In this document: positions 53,435 to 61,124 of the stretch, piece by piece
How the letters are laid out: each line of letters begins with the position of its first letter
How positions within the stretch are numbered: the first letter of the stretch is position 1
Source of the DNA: Nisaea acidiphila
Lineage (GTDB): Bacteria; Pseudomonadota; Alphaproteobacteria; Thalassobaculales; Thalassobaculaceae
Reading direction: 5' to 3'
Assembly (NCBI RefSeq): GCF_024662015.1
Contig: NZ_CP102480.1
Span: forward strand, 3,838,501 to 3,902,500
DNA: 64,000 bases
Translations under genes and position numbers: made by a program
Notes under the pieces: generated by a model
Seen by the model: the letters and a program-made list of their open reading frames with translations, nothing else
What the model was told of the DNA's origin: nothing
Database searches by the model: none

Positions 53435-54712
53435 TCAGAAGGACATCTTCGTGTAGTCGACTTCGTCCGGATACAGCGTGTCCTCGATGGAGGTGGTATG
53501 TACCTTCACCAGTTTTCCGCTCTCGACCTTGGATATATACTGAACGCCGAAGACTTGGTGAGTCTTGCCGTTGAACAGTTTCGGCCCCTGCGGATGGGCA
53601 TCGCTTTCCGGGATGTCGGTGATTGCTTCGACAGCTTCAATGAGCTTCTGGCGATCGGACGGCCCCTGATAGTTGCTGGCTTCCATGCCCGCTTTGATGA
53701 TGTGGAGCGTTTCCCAGCAACCGAACATGTGCGCATAAGTGGAGACATCTTTCGGATCGGAGACGGAAGCCCCGTTGTCATCGACGCCGACAGCTGCGCG
53801 GTAGTTCTTGTCGAAGCTGGTTTGGTCAGGCTGCGCATATCGCGGATTGCCTTCCCAGAAATAGGTGCCTTCGAGGAAATCCAGACCCGGCGAGGAAAGA
53901 TCGACAGCTTCAAGACTATCAATGAAGCCGAAGATTTCCGGTCGCGACGGACCGAAGAACTCGCCCATTTCTTTCACGAAGGTCAGAACGCCCGGGCCCA
54001 CCATCACATGGTAGATCACCTCGGTCTCCCGCGGGATGCGCGGGAAATATTTGGTGAAAGAGGTTTCGCTCGGCGGGATCGCAATATGCTCGAGGACCTT
54101 GCCTCCCTGGGCTTCGATCGCCTTGGTAAAGAAATCGCGGTGATCATGACCGAAGGCGAAATCGGGGAAGATCATGGTGACCTTCTTGCCGAGATTTGCG
54201 CCAACAAACGGCGCCATCGCCTGAACCTGGCTCTTCACGTCGGTGATGCCTGGTTGCAGCGTGTAGCGGTTCAGTTTGCCGCTGGCCACGTGATGGCCCT
54301 CGGAAACCACGAAATACGGGATCTTTAACTCGCCCGCAGCCGGAGCCGAGCCGTAGACCACGTGGCTGAAGAGGGTTCCGAACGCCACATCGCAGCCGTG
54401 CTGGGTGGCGAACTTTTCGACCACTTCGGCGCCGCGCTTGGGATCGGTTCCGTCATCCTCGGCGACAATTTCGACCGGGCGGCCGTTGATGCCCCCAGCA
54501 TCGTTGATGGCCTTGGCCGCGGCAGCGGTCGTCCGTCCGTACCAGCGGCCGTAAGCGGCTCCGATACCCGTCGAATGCTGCTGGAAACCGATCTTTATCG
54601 GTGCGGAGGATTGAGCTTGCGCAAATCGGCTCGACAAAGGTGCGGCCGCCAAAAGGCCGCTGGCCGCCGCCCCTTTGAGGAGAGTTCGGCGGCTTGGTGT
54701 CTTGTTAAACAT
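53435..54712 (-). CDS. Periplasmic binding protein of the Liv-type ABC importer (Tat-exported)
   Basis: A 425-residue type I binding protein. Twin-arginine signal SRRTLLKGAAASGLLAAAP, cleavage near AQAQSS. The mature protein starts PIKIGFQQHSTGIGAAYG and contains AAAKAINDAGGINGRPVEIVAEDD, a motif common to LivJ/UrtA/amide-binding proteins. Members bind amino acids, urea, amides or aromatic acids. Operator C lies 69 bp upstream, so the importer should be induced with the hydroxylase operon; nicotinate or a hydroxylated derivative is my inferred ligand. Confidence 0.9.
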   Translation of the reverse strand: MFNKTPSRRTLLKGAAASGLLAAAPLSSRFAQAQSSAPIKIGFQQHSTGIGAAYGRWYGRTTAAAAKAINDAGGINGRPVEIVAEDDGTDPKRGAEVVEKFATQHGCDVAFGTLFSHVVYGSAPAAGELKIPYFVVSEGHHVASGKLNRYTLQPGITDVKSQVQAMAPFVGANLGKKVTMIFPDFAFGHDHRDFFTKAIEAQGGKVLEHIAIPPSETSFTKYFPRIPRETEVIYHVMVGPGVLTFVKEMGEFFGPSRPEIFGFIDSLEAVDLSSPGLDFLEGTYFWEGNPRYAQPDQTSFDKNYRAAVGVDDNGASVSDPKDVSTYAHMFGCWETLHIIKAGMEASNYQGPSDRQKLIEAVEAITDIPESDAHPQGPKLFNGKTHQVFGVQYISKVESGKLVKVHTTSIEDTLYPDEVDYTKMSF

Positions 54713-54780
54713 CGGCAGTCTCCCTGTTGGCGAGGCGCTGATCTTTGACGGTCTGCTTAACCTCGCGAGAAAAAAGTTTG

Positions 54781-54792
54781 TTTGTATACATG
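54781..54792. promoter_or_regulatory. Operator C: TTTGTATACATG, before the ABC importer operon
   Basis: TTGTATACAT (54782-54791) is a one-mismatch copy of the TTGTATACAA palindrome, preceded by another TTTG. It lies 69 bp upstream of the binding-protein ATG. Confidence 0.7.
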
Positions 54793-54844
54793 CAACATGT
54801 CCAGCGGTTTCTTCGGGACGGGTGCGGGCGACAGGCCGCCGCCA

Positions 54845-56236
54845 TCACGCTCCCTTCGGAGCCGCGAGCAACCATAGGCCCAAAAATGTGTACAAAATCA
54901 TGAAAATAGAGAGCGGGAGTGTGACCAGAACGGCACGACGGTTATCCGGGAAAAGATCGAGGGCCATCCGGTGCGCAAGCAGGACGGACCAGACATGTCC
55001 AAGCACGACGGCGCCCGCCTGCGAGAGCCAGATGATCTCTACGGTATCGATCCTGTTGAAGAAGCCCGTGGTGACGTGAAACGGCGCCAGCCCGAGATAA
55101 TCTGCGCCGCGCGCGAATGGGTCGTTCAGAGCGGCGAGGGTGTGTTGTCCGTTCACCAGGAAGGATGTCAGGTAATGGACGACGTGATAGGCAAAAGCGA
55201 TGGGCAGCAGGCTGGGCGCCAGCCGCTTGAACGTCTCCACGAAACCGGTTTTGGCCCGCGCCGCGACCAGTCCCAGCCAGATCGTTAGGGCGAACGTCGC
55301 GGGGAGAATGACAACGGCGCAGACGAGACCGGTGAGCGTCGGCCAGACCACGGCGGACCGGCCCGGAAACTCAAGCGGATTGACCCCGATCTGCCCGAGC
55401 CACCAGAAGGTTTCGTTGATGCCGTCGAAGCTGCCGACAGCAAGCAAGGTCAGAGCGAAAATTCCCGCAGCAGGAACGGGGTCGCGACCGACCAAACGCC
55501 AGCCGGGGGCGCCGATACCCGACTTCTCGCCGAGGCGCGCCGGTGCGAGCCCTGCGTAGGTTCTTGAAAGGACCGACCCGAGTTCGACCTGTCGAAGCCA
55601 ATCGGGGCCGCACAGCACCAGACCGATCATCATCGCCAGCCAGTAAAGCCCAACCAGTTTGGCAAGGCGGCCGGGATCGTCCGGTGCGATATCCGCGAGC
55701 AGGAAAGCGGCGAACCCCACCAGCAGCAGAACTGCCGGCCAGACGCCGATCCGGGGCGAAAGCCGAACCATCGGCCGCATGGGGCAGAACAGGCGGTAAA
55801 GGCCGGTCCAGGGATTGAGCCAGTGGAAGAGATTGCCGAACAGCCCCGTCATGGCGATGAAACCGACCCATCCTACAGTCCAGAACATCAGGGACATAAG
55901 GTTGGAGAGGGGATCTCGCGGCCCTTCGAGGCCGATAAAGATCGTCGCCAGCATGACCAGGAACATGGCGAGGCTGGTCGCGGTGCGAAGACCTTCGGGA
56001 GGCTGTACCGTGAAACCTCGTGCCAGAAACAACGCCCGCATGGGGCCGGTCGGAACGGCAAACAGCAGAACCACGGTCAGCGCGACCACGGCCACGCCGG
56101 ACGCGGTATAGATACCCGTCGGCAGGAGCAGAACGAAGCCCTGTTCGGAGACATGCGCCGATGCCTGCACCGGCCAAAGCAGAGCCAGGCAAAGCACCGC
56201 CAGCTTGACCGCAAAAACCGATTTCCGCACTGTCAT
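54845..56236 (-). CDS. Polytopic membrane protein of unknown function (FedB-like)
   Basis: About 463 residues from the ATG at 56236 (MTVRKSVFAVKLAVLC); the longer frame to 56350 would run into the divergent gene. It has a signal-like first helix ending QASAHVSEQG, then about ten hydrophobic segments with GNLFHWLNPWTGLYRLFCPM and YHVVHYLTSFLVNGQ as the most distinctive parts. The NPW-containing segment recalls membrane proteins annotated as fenitrothion hydrolase FedB; I hold this at low confidence. Conserved-looking histidines in the helices could bind metal. It is divergent from the copper-chaperone-like gene with 27 bp between starts. Confidence 0.75.
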   Translation of the reverse strand: MTVRKSVFAVKLAVLCLALLWPVQASAHVSEQGFVLLLPTGIYTASGVAVVALTVVLLFAVPTGPMRALFLARGFTVQPPEGLRTATSLAMFLVMLATIFIGLEGPRDPLSNLMSLMFWTVGWVGFIAMTGLFGNLFHWLNPWTGLYRLFCPMRPMVRLSPRIGVWPAVLLLVGFAAFLLADIAPDDPGRLAKLVGLYWLAMMIGLVLCGPDWLRQVELGSVLSRTYAGLAPARLGEKSGIGAPGWRLVGRDPVPAAGIFALTLLAVGSFDGINETFWWLGQIGVNPLEFPGRSAVVWPTLTGLVCAVVILPATFALTIWLGLVAARAKTGFVETFKRLAPSLLPIAFAYHVVHYLTSFLVNGQHTLAALNDPFARGADYLGLAPFHVTTGFFNRIDTVEIIWLSQAGAVVLGHVWSVLLAHRMALDLFPDNRRAVLVTLPLSIFMILYTFLGLWLLAAPKGA

Positions 56237-56263
56237 AGGGTGTTTCCATAAGAGAGTGGCGTC

Positions 56264-57037
56264 ATGAGGACCATCCTGACTTTTCTGGTTTTGGCGGCGA
56301 TGGCCGTCGGTTTGTGGTGGGGCTCCATGCGAGGCGAGAATGCCTCCCATCTTCTGATCAGTGATGCGGTTGCGAAACCCTTAAACGAACATGACGCCGC
56401 AATTCTTCTGAAGATCAAGAATTTGGGCGGGCCCGACCGGCTCCTCGGTGCGTCCAGCGGAGCCGGCGCGGTGTCGCTCTACAGCCCGGTCGAAACCGCC
56501 GGCCTGCCGATCCCGACCGGGTCGGCCGCGCTCGCGCTCGATGGCGCGAATATCCGCATGAGCGGCATCGGTGCTTCCCTGACCGACGGCAGCCTGATTC
56601 CTGTCGAACTGACCTTCGAGAAGGCCGGCACGATCACGGTAAAGGCGCGCCTGTCCGATCCGGCAAAGGAGGGGCAGGCGGGCGAAGTGGGGCTTTTCGG
56701 TCTGGGCGAGATTTGCTCCGTGGGGAAGGGAGAGCCCGCCCCGAAGATTTCCCTTTCGGTCGTGCCAGACGGCGATGGCTGGGCCGTGCATGTGAATGCC
56801 CGGGATTTCGAGTTCTCGAAGGATCTCGCCGGGATGCAGCATGTCCCGGGAATGGGGCATGGCCATATTTATGTCGGCGGCGTGAAGCTCGGGCGGGTTT
56901 ATCAGCCGGATGTCCGTATCGGGGCCCTGCCGAAGGGGACTCACGAGGTCCGTGTCACCCTCAATACCAACGATCACCGAGCCTATGTCGTCGGCGAAGA
57001 GCCGGTTACGGCTTCCATCGCGATTAAGGTTGACTAA
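56264..57037 (+). CDS. Secreted PCu(A)C-like protein with a second His/Met-rich domain
   Basis: A 257-residue protein with one N-terminal membrane or signal segment (ILTFLVLAAMAVGLWWG). Residues about 30-130 resemble the PCu(A)C/DUF461 copper-chaperone fold (LIPVELTFEKAGTITVKARL), but the usual copper ligands seem mostly absent: a tyrosine (Y73) where the first histidine is expected, and only M99 of the later ligands. A second domain holds M191, H193, M197, H199 and H201 (MQHVPGMGHGH), which could bind Cu(I), and ends LPKGTHEVRVTLNTNDH. It lies next to a membrane protein and just before hyuA. Copper delivery is inferred only. Confidence 0.7.
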   Translation: MRTILTFLVLAAMAVGLWWGSMRGENASHLLISDAVAKPLNEHDAAILLKIKNLGGPDRLLGASSGAGAVSLYSPVETAGLPIPTGSAALALDGANIRMSGIGASLTDGSLIPVELTFEKAGTITVKARLSDPAKEGQAGEVGLFGLGEICSVGKGEPAPKISLSVVPDGDGWAVHVNARDFEFSKDLAGMQHVPGMGHGHIYVGGVKLGRVYQPDVRIGALPKGTHEVRVTLNTNDHRAYVVGEEPVTASIAIKVD

Positions 57038-57058
57038 GAGTCGCCCGCCACGGTTTTA

Positions 57059-57070
57059 TTTGTATACAAA
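57059..57070. promoter_or_regulatory. Operator D: TTTGTATACAAA, before hyuA
   Basis: A perfect 12-bp palindrome, 18-60 bp upstream of the possible hyuA starts and 21 bp after the preceding stop. It is the cleanest copy of the regulon motif. Confidence 0.78.
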
Positions 57071-57088
57071 CAAACTGCAATCTGCGGC

Positions 57089-59158
57089 TTGCAGCGACAA
57101 ACAGTGGCGGGCGGGGTCTTGACCAAAGGCGGAATCATCGGCGTCGATGTCGGCGGTACTTTCACGGATCTTGTCATGCTGGATCCGGATATGGGTGGTA
57201 TCCGGCTGGCCAAGACGGCTACCACCCTTGAAAATCAGGCTTATGGCGTCCTGAACGCCATCGCGGAAGCTGGCGCGGACCCGCGTGCGGTCGATCTGAT
57301 CGTGCATGGGACGACGACCACCACCAATGCGGTGCTTGAGCGCAAACTGGCGAAAACCGGGCTGATCACGACCGCCGGTTTCCGGGATATCCTGGAACTT
57401 GGACGGCGCACCCGTCCCCAGGCTTACGGCATGAAGGGCGTCTTCCGCCCGATTATCCCGCGCGATCTCCGGCTCGAGGTCCCCGAGCGGATGGACGCCT
57501 CCGGCGCGGTCGTGACGCCGCTTGACGAGGATGCGGTGCGGGCCGCGGTAGAGCGCCTGCTGGAGCTTGGCTGCGAGGCTCTGGTCATCCATTTCCTCCA
57601 TGCCTATGCCAACCCGGACCACGAGCGCCGGACGGCGGAAATCGCGGCCGAGTTCTGGCCCAACGGATACATCACCATGGGGCACGATCTCCTGTCGGAA
57701 ACCCGCGAGTTCGAGCGCGGCGTGACGGCGGCGGTGAATGCCTCGGTCCAGCCGATTCTTGAGGTCTATATCGCCCGGCTCCGGAACGAACTCGCCGACA
57801 AGGGCTATGCCGGCGACGTGCTGGTGATGAACGGCAATGGCGGCATGGTTTCCTCCCGCATGGTCTCCAGTGCAGCCGCCAAGACCGTGATGTCAGGCCC
57901 GGCCTCGGGCGTGATGGCGGCGGCCTATACCGGCCGACGCGCGGGCGAGGAGAACCTTCTGACCTACGACATGGGCGGCACCTCCACGGACGTTGCCCTG
58001 ATCCGGGGCGGAAATCCGCCGGTTTCAAACGAGATCGAGATCGAATATGCGATGCCGATCCATGTCCCGATGGTCGATGTCCGGACGGTCGGGGCGGGCG
58101 GCGGTTCGATCGCTTTCGTCAATGCGGCGGGTCTGCTCGAAGTTGGCCCCGAAAGCGCCGGCGCGAAGCCGGGGCCGATCTGCTACGGGCGCGGCGGCAC
58201 AAGGCCGACGATCTCCGACGCCAACCTCCTGCTCGGCCGGCTCGATCCGGGCCGGCTGAATTCGGTCGAGGGCGGTATCACCCGCGAGACGGTCGAGGAT
58301 ATCTTCCTGCGCGAGCTCGGCGAACCGCTCGGGGTAGATGCGATCGCCGCCGCCGAAGCTGTTATCCGCATGGCAAATGCCAAGATGGCGGGCGCCATCC
58401 GCATGGTGTCGCTCTCCCTTGGGGCCGATCCGCGCGATTTCGCGCTTTTCGCTTTCGGCGGCGCGGGCCCGCTGCACGCGGCCGCGCTGGCGCGGGAGCT
58501 TGGCGTGCCCCGGGTTCTTATCCCGGCCCGTCCGGGTATCACGAACGCTCTCGGCTGCGTTGTCGCGGATCTCCGCCACGACTTTGTCCAGACCGTCAAC
58601 ACGCCGGTAGATCTCATCGACATCGACCACCTTCATGACATCTTCGAGCAGCAAGTGAGGGCGGGGACCGACGCGCTTGCGCGCGAGCGCATTTCCATTC
58701 GCGAAATTCAGAAGGAGTTCAGCGTGGAGATGCAGTTCAAGGGGCAGAGCCACGTTGTGCGCGTGCCGCTTGAAAACGGAACCCCGAGCCGCGAGGAATT
58801 GAGGAGCCGCTTCGAGAAGGAATACTGGACGCGCTTCAAGGTCGAGCTGGCGGATATCACCGCCGTTGTCGTAAATCTCAACTGCTCGGTCATCGGCAAG
58901 CGGGATCCAGTGGATCTTTCAGGGCTGATCGACCCTGCTGGCCGTGCGGCGGAAGCCGTTCCCGTCGGGACGCGTACAGTGACCTTCGACGGAACGGCAT
59001 ACAAGACTCCGATCTACCGGCGGGAAACGCTCCCGGCTGACGTCCGTCTCCAGGGGCCGGCGCTGATCGAACAACTGGATTGCACCACGCTCGTGCCGCC
59101 CGGAGACCGGGTCGAAGGTGCGACGGACGGCAATCTTATTATCCATATCGGAGCGTAA
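57089..59158 (+). CDS. hyuA: Hydantoinase/oxoprolinase family protein, subunit A (HyuA)
   Basis: A 689-residue ATP-binding subunit. The N-terminal IGVDVGGTFTDLVM is the hydantoinase_A/ASKHA phosphate loop; HGTTTTTNAVLERK, TYDMGGTSTDVALIRGG and VDVRTVGAGGGSIAF are family blocks, with a C-terminal domain near residues 510-680. No ATG is available at the start: TTG at 57089, GTG at 57104 and TTG at 57119 are all in frame and the true start is uncertain. The family performs ATP-dependent opening of cyclic amides (5-oxoproline, N-methylhydantoin); acetone and acetophenone carboxylases are relatives. Operator D and the regulon context suggest the lactam 1,4,5,6-tetrahydro-6-oxonicotinate as substrate. 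Confidence 0.9.
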   Translation: MQRQTVAGGVLTKGGIIGVDVGGTFTDLVMLDPDMGGIRLAKTATTLENQAYGVLNAIAEAGADPRAVDLIVHGTTTTTNAVLERKLAKTGLITTAGFRDILELGRRTRPQAYGMKGVFRPIIPRDLRLEVPERMDASGAVVTPLDEDAVRAAVERLLELGCEALVIHFLHAYANPDHERRTAEIAAEFWPNGYITMGHDLLSETREFERGVTAAVNASVQPILEVYIARLRNELADKGYAGDVLVMNGNGGMVSSRMVSSAAAKTVMSGPASGVMAAAYTGRRAGEENLLTYDMGGTSTDVALIRGGNPPVSNEIEIEYAMPIHVPMVDVRTVGAGGGSIAFVNAAGLLEVGPESAGAKPGPICYGRGGTRPTISDANLLLGRLDPGRLNSVEGGITRETVEDIFLRELGEPLGVDAIAAAEAVIRMANAKMAGAIRMVSLSLGADPRDFALFAFGGAGPLHAAALARELGVPRVLIPARPGITNALGCVVADLRHDFVQTVNTPVDLIDIDHLHDIFEQQVRAGTDALARERISIREIQKEFSVEMQFKGQSHVVRVPLENGTPSREELRSRFEKEYWTRFKVELADITAVVVNLNCSVIGKRDPVDLSGLIDPAGRAAEAVPVGTRTVTFDGTAYKTPIYRRETLPADVRLQGPALIEQLDCTTLVPPGDRVEGATDGNLIIHIGA

Positions 59159-59160
59159 TC

Positions 59161-60807
59161 ATGAGCATCGACCCCATTACGCTCTCTGTAATCCAGGCCG
59201 GTTTGCAGCAAGTCTGCGACGAGATGGATCTCAGTTTCTCGCGCGCCGCCTTCTCGCCGGTGATCGCCGAGGCGAACGACCGCTCCGACGGGATCTATGC
59301 CGCTGACGACGGCTCCCTGATCGCCCAGGGCGCCGGCGGCCTGCCGGTCTTTGTCGGGACCATGCAGTATTCCACGCGGACGCTGATCGAGATGATCGCG
59401 GCGGGCACCGCTCCGGCACCGAAGCCGGACGACGTCTATATCGTCAACGATCCCTATCTCGGCGGAACCCATCTCATGGATGTCCGCTTCGCCCGTCCGT
59501 TTTACCGGAACGGCGAGATCTTCTGCTGGCTCTCGAATACCGGACACTGGCCGGATACCGGGGGTGCTGTTCCGGGCGGTTTTTCCGCCTCTGCGACGGC
59601 GGTGGAGCAGGAAGGGCTGCGCCTGCCGCCGGTCAGGCTCTTCAAGGAGGGCGTCCTCGACCGGGAAATCTATTCCATCATCTGCTCGAATATCCGCGTC
59701 GCGGATCAGCGGATCGGCGATGTGAAGGCGCAGGCGGCCGCGCTTGCGGTCGGCGAGGAGCGGCTGAACGCGCTGCTGGACCGCTATGGCGACGATGTGG
59801 TCCGCGAGGCGATTGCCGATTTGCGCGTCCGGGCCGAGACGCAGATGCGCACTCTGATCGACGAGATCCCGGACGGCACCTACAGCTCGACCGCCTGGGT
59901 CGACAGCGACGGGGTCGTGAACGAGCCGCTGGCAATCAAGCTGCAAGTCGAGAAGACGCCGGGTCACCTGCGTTTCGACTTCTCGGAGTCAAGTCCGCCT
60001 TGTCTCGGCCCGATGAACTCGGTCCTGGCGACCACGCTTTCCTCGGTCTATCTGGCCATGCGCCACATCTTCCCGGAAGTGCCGATCAGCGCGGGCGCCT
60101 TCGTGCCGCTCGAGGTCATCCGGCCGGAGGGGACCTTCCTCGACGCCCGTTATCCGCGCCCGGTTTCCGGTTGCGCCGCCGAAGTCAGCCAGCGCATTGC
60201 CGAGGCTGTCTTCGCGGCGCTGGTCGAGGCCCTGCCGCGCCGGGTGACTGCGGCACCGGCCGGCACCAGCGGAAATTTCGCGCTTGGCGGCCACGACCCG
60301 GAGCAGGGCAGGGACTTCGTGATGTACCAGCTCTCCGGCGGAGGCTATGGCGGCAATGCCGACCATGACGGTCTCTCCAACGGCTGCTCGACGATCGGTA
60401 TCTCGAAGGCGCCGCCGATCGAGATCATGGAACAAAATTTCCCCGTACTCTATCACCGCTATGCTCTGCGCGAAGGCTCGGGCGGCGCCGGCCGACATCG
60501 CGGCGGCCTCGGTCTCGACTATGAGATCGAGCTGCGGCGCGGCGACGCGCGGGCGAGTTTCGTGATGGATCACGGCCGCTTCGGACCCCAAGGCGCGCTT
60601 GGCGGTGCGGACGGCGCGCCGAACGTTGTCGAGGTCTGGCGCGATGGCGCGAGATACATCCCCAAGCATCTCTCGAAAGAGCAGGACATTCCGCTCAAGG
60701 CGGGCGACAGGGTCCGCGTCAAGACCCCGGGCGGCGGCGGTTATGGTCCGGTTGCGGATCGCGACCCCAAGCTGATCGACGAAGACCGGCGGCTCGGACG
60801 GGAGTAA
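59161..60807 (+). CDS. hyuB: Hydantoinase/oxoprolinase family protein, subunit B (HyuB)
   Basis: A 548-residue subunit starting at ATG 59161, two bases after the hyuA stop. Hydantoinase_B blocks: QQVCDEMDLSFSRAAFSPVI, DVYIVNDPYLGGTHLMDV, WLSNTGHWPDTGGAVPGGF, GAFVPLEVIRPEGTFL, and the C-terminal REGSGGAGRHRGGLGLDYEI and KTPGGGGYGP. HyuB binds metal and carries out the hydrolytic half-reaction on the activated amide produced with HyuA. The pair is co-transcribed. Confidence 0.92.
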   Translation: MSIDPITLSVIQAGLQQVCDEMDLSFSRAAFSPVIAEANDRSDGIYAADDGSLIAQGAGGLPVFVGTMQYSTRTLIEMIAAGTAPAPKPDDVYIVNDPYLGGTHLMDVRFARPFYRNGEIFCWLSNTGHWPDTGGAVPGGFSASATAVEQEGLRLPPVRLFKEGVLDREIYSIICSNIRVADQRIGDVKAQAAALAVGEERLNALLDRYGDDVVREAIADLRVRAETQMRTLIDEIPDGTYSSTAWVDSDGVVNEPLAIKLQVEKTPGHLRFDFSESSPPCLGPMNSVLATTLSSVYLAMRHIFPEVPISAGAFVPLEVIRPEGTFLDARYPRPVSGCAAEVSQRIAEAVFAALVEALPRRVTAAPAGTSGNFALGGHDPEQGRDFVMYQLSGGGYGGNADHDGLSNGCSTIGISKAPPIEIMEQNFPVLYHRYALREGSGGAGRHRGGLGLDYEIELRRGDARASFVMDHGRFGPQGALGGADGAPNVVEVWRDGARYIPKHLSKEQDIPLKAGDRVRVKTPGGGGYGPVADRDPKLIDEDRRLGRE

Positions 60808-61124
60808 TCGCCGGGTTGGGGTGGGCTACGTCGCTTGTTCGACCATGGTCACCCAGGATGAGCCGCCTGGTCCGGCCCGAAACCCAGAGCTGCGACCGGG
60901 CCTGATGAGGTAGGTGGCGGCGTCGCGGCGTCCATGCGCTACACCCTTGTATCACGGTGTGCGTCAGGCCGGACGGGCAGAGCGCAAATCTTTTCAGATC
61001 AATCTCGTATCGCTCGTTTTCGTAGAGGTGGCTGCGCATGCGGTGTTTGGCGAATGATGCTCGCGTGCCATCTCTGTCCGACCCGGGAGGGGGCAGCGTA
61101 CGCTTTAGGTGACTCTGGAGAGGT
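60808..61124. other. Intergenic region between hyuB and the MCP gene
   Basis: 317 bp between two convergent genes with no convincing gene. Short frames on the minus strand (for example 60719-61039) overlap hyuB and look like no family I know. A small inverted repeat ACACC/GGTGT (60941-60960) could be a weak terminator. GC content is like the surroundings. Confidence 0.5.

Noticed and set aside
60808-61124. Possible transposase remnant between hyuB and the MCP gene
   Set aside because: The short minus-strand frame overlaps hyuB, has no DDE or other transposase motif, and no flanking inverted repeats or target duplications are visible.
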